NCBI GenBank assembly: GCA_013420905.1
Contig: JAAXNY010000009.1
Span: 1,798,001-1,862,000 of the forward strand
Direction: 5' to 3'
Length of the DNA stretch: 64,000 bases
DNA from: Collybia mongolica
Lineage: Eukaryota > Basidiomycota > Agaricomycetes > Agaricales > Clitocybaceae
Part shown: positions 21,725-32,277 of the stretch, one piece after another
How positions within the stretch are numbered: position 1 is the stretch's first letter
How the letters are laid out: every line of letters begins with the position of its first letter
Notes under the pieces: model-generated
What the model was told of the DNA's origin: nothing
Database searches by the model: none
The model's input: only the letters and a program-made list of their open reading frames with translations
Translations under genes and position numbers: made by a program

Positions 21725-21975
21725 ACATTCCAAACATATATGTAAAAACAAAGTTAATAGCTTTACTGGTTATGGAGAAAAACACAAAATAAATTTTGAA
21801 ACACAACACTCTGAAATATTAGATATGCATAATTTTGATGGCATCATCAAATGCATTATGTAAGCATCCTAAATACATGCAAATTATGTCACAACACTTT
21901 GTATTTGTGGAGAAATGCTGTAAAAAGCTATAAGAGAAGAAAAATCCCATTATGGAAATATTTTCCCATGGTGTT
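21725..21975. other. continuation of repeat A or flank, AT-rich
   Basis: The other copy of repeat A is cut by the window end, so whether this belongs to it cannot be told. A diverged echo of 19900-19970 (GGACT.TG.GAAAAA, then CATATTTGTATATTCCAAA-like words) occurs at 21672-21745. Confidence 0.4.
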
Positions 21976-22045
21976 GAAATATGAATCAATGAATGAATCA
22001 ATCAATCAACTTTTTGCCCAAAAACTGGGTTGATAAAGAACTCGT

Positions 22046-22080
<35 letters not shown>

Positions 22081-22104
22081 TTTTTGTCCAAAACCTGGGT
22101 TGAT
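21976..22104. repeat. duplicated (CAAT)n tail-like microsatellite
   Basis: Two units in tandem, each a CAAT run followed by TTTTTG, then a CCAAAA..CTGGGTTGATAA block. On the minus strand each reads TTATCAACCCAG...CAAAAA plus (TTGA)n, the form of a LINE or SINE 3' tail. Confidence 0.6.
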
Positions 22105-22265
22105 AAGTCATATAATAATATTACAAGCTTATGGCCCGTGGCTATGCCACGGCACCACTACACTCACCCATGACTCCACCACATAACCTTCAGCTTGCTG
22201 GGGGCTCTGCCCCCAGACCCCCTCTTAATCCCAATACTTTATTCTGTGCTCAATCTCAATATTTT
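22105..22265 (-). repeat. hairpin-bearing element end, inverted copy of 26418-26578
   Basis: Reverse complement of 26418-26578 with few mismatches. On the minus strand it has GGGGGCAGAGCCCCCAGC-type palindromes, then a stem (CCGTGGCATAGCCACGGG) and CATAAGCTTGTAATATT, then an AT-rich tail. It looks like a Helitron-type 3' end. Confidence 0.65.
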
Positions 22266-22339
22266 AGGTATAAGTGAGCTTTTTTGCCTATAGAAATTAT
22301 AATCTATATAATATTTCTAGTCTAAAGGGACCTCTTGGT

Positions 22340-23258
22340 CGACGCTTCTTGATCTTTTACCACCACCATCTGACCATGGGAATTTGTCCCTCCTGCACTA
22401 GGTCATCCCTAAACTACCTAACACCTCATCCCTAATCGACATCGCCTTTCATCAGACCACTCTTTCGGCCTGGGCCACCATCCTTTTATACCATATCCAA
22501 ATTTTTAACTTATCAGAGCTGATCCTGACTATCTGCAGGGTCATCTCATCTTGCCTGTACTGGGGGCTTCACTAATCTGTTCACATCCACCTTATCAACT
22601 ACCGGGCCACACAAGGACACCACAACTCTCGTACTCTGCTTCGCGCAGATCCTTAGGGAGCGTCACCGCCAACATTCTTGATGATTTATTCGTACTTGCT
22701 TAACCACTACACCCAAACACAAAAGGAGGAAGAGGTCTGGCCCCCGATCAGCTACTGTCCCTGCACAGAGCACACCTCTTGGGGAGAATGCCAGTTTATC
22801 ATCCAATGGTGGGATTTGGCAGCCTCATTTTGGAGGGGAGTCATTGCTTTGGGAGAGCAGTGTGGAACAGGGGGGAAAGTAATAGGGGGGATTCAGGAGA
22901 GGGGGAGCAGGTTTGAGGTATGGGTTGTTCATTTAGATTGGACATTTATCTTCAACACTGGGGGGGAGTAATGGGTTTCCAGGGCAACCTGAAAATACCA
23001 GGAGGGGAGTGGAACGGGGTACCAATGTGAAGGGAGGGGACCATGCCCCAACAAGCAAAGGCAAACCTTTAAGGCGTTGGGAGGTTCAGACATGGTACAG
23101 TACAATACCATTGGACTGCAGGTATCCTCAGTCTAGACCCGTAATATGACCTGGAGAGCAACTTAGTGTACAGCTCCACCCTGATGGCTCATTACAGATT
23201 ACTTAGTGGTAATAGGTGTTTATGCCCGCATGTAGCTGGGTCAAACCCACATGCGCTT
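22340..23258 (+). repeat. dispersed repeat B, copy 1
   Basis: Inverted copy of 59853-60775, very similar across the stretches compared. It starts GACGCTTCTTGATC and ends near CCCACATGCGCTT. Both copies keep an open frame of about 95 codons (22678-22971 here) including ISYCPCTEH and WWDLAASFWRGVIALG, but I do not recognise a protein family and the frame may be chance. This copy lacks the poly-A tail seen at 59827. Confidence 0.8.
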
Positions 23259-23885
23259 CTGTATCCTATACATGAAAACAGCTGGGTGTTTTGACCCTAG
23301 CTTTGCTGACCTAATATTCGCTTTGCTGACTAAAAATATGACTAATCAAAGAAAGATGACAAATATTGAACAGATGCCTGAAACAGAAGCAGGTGGCATT
23401 TGCCGTCAGACACATTGTTTAGTCATGTGACCAAAAAGTGTCCAGCATCAAATTTGTAAAATGTGTGCCCTCAGGTTTCTAACTACTAGCTCATTGTGTT
23501 GCTGGAATCTGGAAGTAGTGTCATTCTTCTTTCTCCCCTCTCATAGAACATTCTGGAAAGGTCAAATCAATTAAATAAAATTTCATGGCCATAGCCTGTT
23601 GATTACAAAATACTTATCAAAGCATGCATAATAGTTTTGAGGCTCAGTTGAGGTAAATATATAAGATTGTGTGCAATCTAGAGAGTGCCTTGATTGTAGG
23701 CAGGAACATATCACCTGTATTTGTTGTGAGACTAATTACCATCTCATTTACAAAACCAAAAGCCATGATCATGATTCATCATCTATTCTTGCCACAGTAA
23801 AATAAGAATGAAGCAGATGAATCTCTTCTGAAATACCAAGGTAATTTTTTGTAAATAAATTTCAATTTTACAGTTGTTCCTTAGA
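23259..23885. other. AT-rich non-coding stretch
   Basis: Contains GCTTTGCTGACCTAA/GCTTTGCTGACTAAA twice near 23310-23335, reminiscent of the GCTGACTAAG words in the Helitron remnants. No gene recognised. Confidence 0.4.
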
Positions 23886-23893
23886 GTGGTATG

Positions 23894-24099
23894 AGGCCCC
23901 TGGAAGCTCCCCTATATGTTTGGAAAAGTTTTTCACCAGAATGGGCCTTAAATCCACTATATGGGCCAGGGCTTATATCATAAAACATATTATAGTGCTT
24001 TTTGAGGATTGTGAATCTGGGCTCTGGCTCTTCTCAAACTTTTGGGAGTCTCAAATCCAGCAAAGTTTTCCAAACATATAGATGAGCTTCTGGGGGCCT
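23894..24099. mobile_element. 206-bp hAT-type MITE with 8-bp target duplication
   Basis: Terminal inverted repeats of about 38 bp: the left begins AGGCCCCTGGAAGCTC and the right, reversed, AGGCCCCCAGAAGCTC; both continue to CTATATGTTTGGAAAA. The octamer GTGGTATG occurs directly on both outer edges (23886-23893 and 24100-24107). An 8-bp duplication is the signature of hAT transposition. The interior is non-coding. Confidence 0.85.
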
Positions 24100-24225
24100 G
24101 TGGTATGGGGGAAAAAAATCAATGCCATTTGTGGCCAACTGCAATCCACACTCCAGTGACCATATATCTGGAACTCCCTTTATATATTTGTGTAAATATT
24201 ATTTGCCCTCAGAATGGACGAGCCA

Positions 24226-24256
24226 CCCCCCCGTGCCGAAGGCATGGGTAGTAAGC
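24226..24256 (+). repeat. Helitron-type 3' hairpin
   Basis: Stem CCGTGCC-GAA-GGCATGG followed by GTAGTAAGCTTGTATTA. It shares the AGCTYGTA signature with ends at 26530-26560 and 32090-32117. Confidence 0.55.
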
Positions 24257-24282
24257 TTGTATTATAAAATACAGTTAGTGTG

Positions 24283-26578
24283 TGAATTTGATTGTGACTA
24301 ATCCTGACTAAGCGCTGACTAAGTCTGACAAAGCAGCAAAAAAGTTGTCTTTTAAGTAGAGTGCTGACTAAGGATGACAAAGCAAGAAAAGTTGTTAAAG
24401 TCACATGCTATGTCACCTGCTCAAGTCACCTGCTCAAATCACCTGTTCAAACCAGCTCAAGTCACCTGCCTCAAAACACAACATGACCACCACATCACAT
24501 GACCTCCAAAGCACACAAAATCAATAAATGTTATCCCATTTGTGTGTACACTTCCTCATAAATTTCAGAAGCTCAAACTAAATTTTAAAAAATACATTTA
24601 AATGATGCTACTGCTTATGAAATTTTACAAATCAAAAGCAGACAGACAAAAATGAAAATGACTTTACCTGACCAATTCTGATGTAAAGCCTTGGATTCAC
24701 ACAATATATTCCAACATTACAAATCCTGATTTAATTACATCATATTACATTATATATCTAAATATGAAAAAAAAACATCTATCCAGGTATCACATGCTAA
24801 GTCACCTGCCTCAAAACAAAACATAATCACCTGCTTTACAACACAGGATAACCACCACTAAAGTAGACTAAGTCAACAAATGTTATCTGTTATCCTTAAC
24901 TTATTTGTGTGTATATTGTCTGACTAGATTCAGATGCTCAAACTAAAACAATAAAATAGGCATGTAAATGGTACTACTGCTTATAAAATTAGAAATCAAG
25001 AGCATACAGATAAAAACTTAGAAATGACTTTTACCTGGCCAATTCTGCTATCAAGCCTTTAATCAACACAAAATAATCTAACATTACAAACCCTGTTTTG
25101 AAACCTGATACATTATTTTGAAAAAATTACTCTCTGTCTAAGCCTATGTTTAAAACAATTAGAATCCAGTGCAAATAATCAAGAGAAATACCATGGGTAG
25201 AAGAAATATAGGTTCCAAGGATTTTAAATAGAGCTGATCTCTGTTAGATTAGAGCACTAAAAACTTTTCACTATAGATGTATGACAATTTACAAATGTGA
25301 TAGGAAATGACTATACAAAATTGGACAGCATTGTTATGTCTTTGATATAGTCAACTGGGTGTTCTGGAATATTAGAGGAGGTAGTAGAGGCTTTGGTGGG
25401 CTGACTGTAGTATTTGATAGTGACTGCCAACAAACCCTACCTGTTATCCCTAATGGTTCACATGCACAGGCTGTGGGTACCTGACTCATGCACTCCCCCA
25501 CTGTGGAATGAACTTCAGATACTCAAACTAAAGAAAGATATGTGCTTATATGGTGTTACTGATGATGAAGTCAAATTTGTCAAATGGCAAATTGAAGTTA
25601 GCCCTGGGAAGCTTACAGATGACAATGGAAATGTCACATTACCTGGCTGCTTACACAGTGCTCAAAATACTGTAAAGTCTCTAATTGACACAGGATATCC
25701 TGACATTGGAAACCCTGTTCTAAAACCTAATACACTTTACTCTGAGAGAGCTATTTTTTCTGCCAGAAATGGTGATGTTGACTCTCTCAATAAAAAAGTA
25801 CTGGATATGTTTCCTGGAGATGGCAAGATGTACCACAATGCAGATTGTATTGCATATGAAGGAATTGATGGAGCTGAAGCAATATACCCTGTTGAATATC
25901 TGAATGTTATCAATGTATCAGGGCTACCTCTATCTAAGCTAACTTAAAAAGTGGGGTGCCATGTAATGATATTGCACAATTTGAACCCAGTTGATAGTGT
26001 TTGCAATGGGTCAAGGGAAATAATAACATAGACAAGCAACTATATTGTAGAAGTATGGTTAATTGGGAGGCAAAATGGTAGGCATAAAGAAATTATCTCA
26101 AGATTCCAAATGATGCCATCTAATAGCCTGATAGCTTTTAAATTGGCATGGTCACAACTACTTTTATAGCTGGGATTTTGTATGACAATCAACAAATGTC
26201 AAGGGCACTGATTACACCAAGTTGGACTTGACTTTAGATCTCCTGTAGTTATACATGGGCAGTTTTATATTGTGATTTCACATATAATATTGGTACATAG
26301 AATGAAAGCTATGATACCAAATACTGTAGACAATAGGCTCACTTTAACAGTAAAGAGATTCCTTTGGAGTAGAAGTATTATATGGATTATGATTTGAATG
26401 GGGAAAAAAGCCTACATCCAAAATATTGAAATTGAACATAGAATAAAGTATTGAGACTAAGATGGGGGTCTGGGGGCAGAGCCCCCAGCAAGCTGAAGGT
26501 TACGTGGTGGAGTCATGGGTGAGTGTAGCGGTGCCATGGCATAGCCATGGGCCATAAGCTTGTAATATTATTATATGA
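24283..26578 (+). pseudogene. Helitron helicase remnant, copy 2, with 3' hairpin end
   Basis: Homologous over its 5' part to 17266-18180. The helicase part gives GGLTVVFDSDCQQTLPVIP (25390-25445), then an open stretch (25490-25947) with ELQILKLKKDMCLYG, DDNGNVTLPGCLH and GDVDSLNKKVLDMFPGD. A stop follows, then degraded motif VI (FCMTINKCQGH, QFYIVIS). It closes with a CAGAGCCCCCAGCAAGC palindrome region, a stem-loop (GCCATGGCATAGCCATGGGC), CATAAGCTTGTAATATT, and an A20 run at 26581-26600. The Rep domain is absent, so this is a truncated copy. Confidence 0.7.
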
Positions 26579-26623
26579 CCAAAAAAAAAAAAAAAAAAAA
26601 CAAATTTTGCTTAAAGACAATAC

Positions 26624-29600
26624 ATGGGTGTAGGAGAAAATCCTGCTCAAAATAATAATCATCTAGATGATGAGGGTGAGCTACCTGCTCCTCCAGTTGA
26701 CCCTCAGGCTCATCCAGCTCAGAATTTGCCTATAGGGCAAGCACCCTATCAAGAGCCACCTGAAAGGCATAGCCTTGGTCCTATGAATGTTGTATGCTCT
26801 TATTGTGGGGCTTTGCATTTTGACTGTGAAAAATTAACAAATTCAACTGTCAATAACAAAAAATTTGGAAGTTGTTGCCTGCAAGGCCAAGTACATCTAC
26901 CTGCATTGAAAGATCCTCCAGGAACACTATGGGATCTATTGTGTGGTATTAGCCCCATATCTAAGACATTCCAAGACAATATCCACCAACATAATGCTGC
27001 ATTTGCCTTTACCTCCTTGGGTGTTGAAATTGACCATGCTATTACAAATGCACCTGGACCATATAGTTTTTGTATTCATGGGGAACTCCACCATCTTTCA
27101 GGAACTCTTCCCCCTCAGAATGGGCAACCTGAGGTATATGCCCAGATATATATTCATGATCCAATGCAACAGCTGAATATGTGCCAAAATAACAATCAAA
27201 ATCTTGACCATTGTAAGGGGGCTCCTGGGCTATAAGTGTGCTGATGCTATGAACTGTAATCTCTTACACACACACACACAAAATCTAACAATCAATACAC
27301 AAACAGTAGGAATCACCTGATTTGAGTTCAGGTTCAAGTGTGTGAAAGCACTAAGTTTTTAATAGTGCTAATCAAGGCCTTTTTTCACTGATCTCTTGGC
27401 AGGTTTGATTCAGACAAAGTCTTAACACAAGTGTTTAGACCTTAGGTATATTTTTATGATATCTTTCAATCCAATAGACTGAGTACCAAGTGTATGTTCA
27501 ATTATTAATGATCCCAAACGGATCAATAAGTCCAAGTGACTTTCAAAACAAAAGTGCCAGGTGCACCAAAGGCCAAGTGCCTAATAATTCCAATGGACAA
27601 TACAAGTACTAAGTTCCAAATGAACTGAACTCTTCAATTCTGTGATCTCCTTAGCCAAATGCTTTGAGACAATTCTAATCAAGACAATTGAAGCAATCTG
27701 ATCCTTAATTTGTGTGCACAATAGTGTTTCAACAAATATGATTTGTATATCCTATAGTAATATGAAGTGGGGGCAAGATTCCTTACCTCTGCACTACCTA
27801 TCTATGGTCTATTTATAGTGTACAAACTTAATATTATAAAGAATCATAATTTTATGCAGAACAAGGCCCTTCTGCACCAAGGGCTTGTGTTTTAATGCTG
27901 ACTTGTCCTCTACAACTTGGCACACATGCCATACATGCCAATTATATTGTTACTTATTACTTGGCCAATATCAAGGGAGCTGGCTAAACTCTTATCAACA
28001 CTCAGCAGCATGCTTGGTTATTTTTAAAACAGCACAGCACTGTCTTTTACTTCTCCTGATTGTTCCAGTTGTTATTTATAGTGTCCCATCTTTCTGGTAG
28101 TTAACACCTGAGGTTGTAACTGGGCATGGTGAACAGAACTAATAATAGTCCATACTCATAGTCCTCTGTACTGATAGTGTATTCATCATGAGACCAGTTC
28201 ACTCTGATTAGCCATCTCAGAGCTTGACTCTAATCCTCTATTACCATTTACTTGGTTATTAGAAATGATACTAATCATCTTACTTGTTGACTTTACAAGT
28301 GCAAACAATTTTGGGCCCTATCACCATACTATTATGAGTAATCTTCAGGCTATGCTGCATGAGACCCACATGATGTAACATTATATTGGCAGGCTTTCCA
28401 TATTATACAAGACCACCCTCCAGAAGAACAACATAATGTTTCTATAACATTATGGGCAGAGTGTAATGGCAATGATCCAAGGTGTTACAATGCACCCACT
28501 GATTTAAATGAAATTGCTGCTGTAATCCCAGGTGATGGCTCTGAGGAACATTCCAATCATAGAGACATTGTACTCCATCTAAGTGGAGGTGGATTGAAAA
28601 GAATTATGAGAAGCCCCAAGGTCACTGAGCATTGCTATTATTTCCCATTGTCTGCATGTCAGAGCTGGTATCCAACCACCTATGTTTTGGGGTGGAAAGC
28701 TATTTCAACAATATATTGTAGATGCTTGGGCTTCAACTGAGCAGAATATATTGAATTGGCTGAGATTTCACCAAAAGGAACTAAGAGCTGAAGTATATCA
28801 AGGACTCTGTGATGCTGCTATAGGAGATGGTGATAATATGGATCTTGCAAATCATGGACAATGAATAATTCTGCCATCTACTCACATGGGTAGTGATAGA
28901 CAAATGAATCAACTTTTCCAGGATTCTATGGCAATTTGTCACAACTACAGAAAGCCTGACATTTTTCTCATTATGACTGCAAATCCAAATTGGGATGAAA
29001 TACAAGATGCTCTTTTGAAAGAACCTGATGGATATAAACAAACTGCATCTGACAGGCCTGATATTGTGGCACATGTATTTGAACAAAAAAAGAATGCTCT
29101 TCTAAAGGATATAAGAGGTAGATTATTTGGAAAATGTGTGGCAATGGTACATACAATTGAATTCCAGAAGCATGGGCTGCCTCACATGCATCTGTTAATT
29201 TTTCTTGATCAGTTGTGGAAGATCAGAAATGCTGCTGATGTTGATTCTATTGTTTCAGCTCAGTTACCTGATCCTATAACCCAACCTATTCTGTATGGAA
29301 TTGTTACCAGAAACATGGTGACATGGGCTCTGTGGTGAAGCTGCTCCAACAGCAAGATGCATGGCCAATAAAAAATGCACAAAACACTTCTGCAAAGACT
29401 TCTGAGAAACTACACTTTATGGTGATGATGGCTATCCTAAATGTGCAAGACCAGACAATGGCCAAAAACATGAAAAAAAACAACTTTGTATATGACAACC
29501 ATGATGTTGTGCCTTACAATCCTTATTTATTGGAAAAATATAACTGCCACATCAATGTTGAAATCTGAGCTTCTGTTGAGGCTGTAAAATATATCCACAA

Positions 29601-31952
29601 ATATATCTATAAGGGGCATGATCACACTGCACTAGAAATTGCAGGCCTAACAGAGGGATGAAATTAAAGAATATTTGGATGCACGATATATTTCTGCTAC
29701 TGAATCCGGTTGGCACATGTTTGAGTTTGGAATGCATACAGAATCTCCAACTGTCTACTGCTTGCCTGTCCATCTAGAGGATCAGCAGACAGTTTACTTT
29801 GATCCTGATGATGGAATCTTCCAAGAAAACTGCTCTTACAGCTTGGTTTCAAGCTAATATAGATTGCTCTGAAGCATGCAATATCACATATCAGGATTTT
29901 CCAAAAACCTGGGTTTACTCTAAGACAACTAAGAAATGGACACCATGAAAACAGAATTATGCAATTGGAAGAATGTATTTTGCATCACCTTCTCAGGGAG
30001 AAAGGTTTTATTTGAGACTCCTTTTGACTGTTGTTACTGAGGCAAAATGCTATAAGGATCTGAGGACTTATGAGGAAAAGGTGTATACTACATACAGAGA
30101 AACATGTCTAGAATGTGGACTCTTGCAAGATGATGGAGAGTGGATTCAGTACTTGCAAGAGGCTGGAGATATGCAAACTGGGTACTCCTTGAGATCATTA
30201 TTTGCTATAATATTATTAAACTGTACTCCAACCTCTCCTGAGGTTCTTTGGAAATAGTTTAAATCAAAGATCTGTGATGATTTGAGACATCAGCTTGAAA
30301 CAAAGCCACATTATCAGAACTGCATTTTCACTGATAATCAAGTATATGATTATGGCTTGCATTTACTTGAAAGAATTTTAATGAGATCAGGAAAAACTCT
30401 CAAAGACTTTGAACCTATGCCAACTGTGGTTGGACCTTCAGAAGGTGAAACTTGGGCAGATAACCCCAGAAACTATCTTCTAGCTGAACAAACTGGCTAT
30501 AATGTGGATGAGTTGAGGGCCTTAGTTGTTACAAACAGACAAAAGTTCAATCAGGAACATGCTGCTGCCTTTGATGCTGCTTTAAACTCTATTGAAAACA
30601 ATCAAGGCAAAATGTTGTTTATACATAGTGCAGGTGGAGGTGGAAAGACTTTTGTTTGCAATACTATTGCTGCTGCAGTAAGGGCAGAGCACAAAGTAGC
30701 ACTATGTGTTGCTTCATCTGGAATTGCTGCTTTGCTGTTAGAGGGGGGCTGCACTGCTCATTCAAGGTTTAAAATTCCTATTCCTGCATTGGAGAACTCT
30801 GTGTCATCAATCAAATGTGGTTCAGATTTGCATGATGTTCTGAAAAAGACAAAAGTCATTATTTGGGATGAAGTCCCAATGCAACACAAACATGCTATTG
30901 ATGCAGTAGATCATGCTCTAAGAGATGTGCTTCAGGTTAACTCCTCATTTGGTAGAATCACTGTAGTTTTTGGTGGTGACTTTAGACAAACTCTACCTGT
31001 TGTTCCATGGGGTCTGCGACAGCAGATTGTATCATCCTCCTTTCACAGGGGCCATCTTTGGAAAGATGTTGAGGTGCACTACTTGATTGCAAATATGCAA
31101 TTGGAAAGAACAGTGGCAAACATTACTCATGCAGAATGACTTCTGGATATTGGTTCTGGAAACAATATGGATGATAGTGATATTGTCAAATTTCCTCAAG
31201 CAATGTGCTGTAATGGGAATACTATTGATGCACTCATCACATTAACTTATCCTGGAATAGAACATGCCAACAATGATGACAATTATTTCTTGAATCATAC
31301 CATTCTGTCTTGCAAGAATGATGATGTAACTGACATCAATGGGTCTGTTCTGAATAAATTCTCAGGAGAAGAAAGAATCCTCAGAAGTGCTGACTCTGTA
31401 CAAATGAATAATCCAACTCTCAATGATTACCAACCTTATCCAACTGAGTATCTTAACTCTTTAATAACAGGGGGTTTGCCATTGGCCAAACTTGCTCTAA
31501 AACCAGGTTGTCCTGTAATGCTTCTTCAAAACTTGGATCCAACTTGGGGACTCTGTAATGGAACATGTATGATTGTCACAGAAATACATTCATGAGTTCT
31601 CAAATGCAGAATAATTAGTGGTGATCAAAAATATGCTGGCACAACTGTTCTTATTCCAAGAATCACTTTGGAGCCATCAGCTGAAAATTTACCATTTCCT
31701 TTACATTGCAGGCAATTTCCAGTACACTTGGCATTTGCAATGACCATTAACAAGTCACAAGGTCAATCAGTGCAAAATGTTGGCTTGGATCTAAGAACAT
31801 CAGTATTTTCCCATGGCCAACTTTATGTTGCTCTCTCCTGTTGTACATCAGGGGAACGCATCAGAATCTATTGCCAGAGGGAAATGAAACTCGGAAAACT
31901 CCAAACATTGTTTATAAAGAAATTCGAAATGGAGGCTACTTTAATTTGCTAA
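26624..31952 (+). pseudogene. Helitron Rep-helicase, full-length but decayed
   Basis: Pieces in order: N-terminal zinc region (CSYCGALHFDCEKL, FGSCCLQGQVHLP; 26624-27207), split by the solo LTR at 27212-28323; Rep portion 28324-29660 with the HUH-type motif GLPHMHLLIFL (about 29175) and the YxxxY motif in KYIHKYIYKGHD (about 29590); then helicase 30282-31952 with Walker A GGGGKTFVC (about 30640), Walker B VIIWDEVPMQHK, GGDFRQTLPVVP, and the last motif INKSQGQSVQNVGLDLRTS. The reading frame changes at least three times and TGA stops lie at 31137 and 31593, where related proteins keep Trp and Arg codons. Many Arg codons have become TGN or CAN. The protein would have nicked DNA and unwound it for rolling-circle transposition; it is now dead. 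Confidence 0.85.
27212..28323 (+). mobile_element. solo LTR inserted in the Helitron
   Basis: Starts TGTAAGGGGGCTCC and ends CCCTATCA. The word CCAT (27208-27211) is repeated right after the end (28324-28327); if the end is taken one base earlier the duplication is ACCAT. Removing the insert and one copy rejoins the Helitron frame across the junction as NLDH-TIMSNLQAML, giving a precise empty site. No internal coding region or second LTR is present, hence a solo LTR left by recombination. A (CA)n run lies at 27269-27280. Confidence 0.8.
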
Positions 31953-32086
31953 CTTTAAATTTCCAGAACATAATAATCAGTGTAATACATTTGGAGGGTT
32001 GGAGTTGTAGTATTTGAATTGTGTTTATTTTTTCTATAAAATATTTGGATAAACTATTGTGAGAATGAGTGGGATTAAGCATTGTG

Positions 32087-32117
32087 TGGCACCGTGCCGA
32101 AGGCACGGGTCTTTAGC
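32087..32117 (+). repeat. 3' terminal hairpin of the Helitron
   Basis: Perfect stem ACCGTGCC-GAA-GGCACGGGT followed by CTTTAGCTCGTAAG; about 135 bp downstream of the helicase stop. This is the expected place of a Helitron 3' end. Confidence 0.65.
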
Positions 32118-32277
32118 TCGTAAGACTAATAGGCAGCCCCCATGGGTGAATTGGGCTTGGTACGTCACGTTTAATATTTTTAATTTAGTAGAGAAAAAAA
32201 AACATGTTACTAAATTCATTATATTTCTTATTATTCATCTTTTATTCTTCTCCACACACACGCCGTCTTTGTCCAGC
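32118..32277 (+). promoter_or_regulatory. short upstream region of the XPD gene
   Basis: Only about 160 bp separate the Helitron hairpin from the XPD start codon. A TACGTCAC word (32161-32168) matches a CRE/ATF-type half site; the rest is AT-rich. The promoter is either compressed here or overlaps the transposon. Confidence 0.4.

Noticed and set aside
22034..22080. (CAAT)n run considered as a CRISPR-like array
   Set aside because: Four-base units without spacers; simple sequence in a eukaryotic genome.
22678..22971. 97-aa frame in repeat B, conserved in the second copy
   Set aside because: Conservation is explained by recent duplication; no family, no splice or codon evidence, and an antisense frame is equally open.
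27269..27290. (CA)n run considered as a separate microsatellite feature
   Set aside because: Short and part of the solo LTR.
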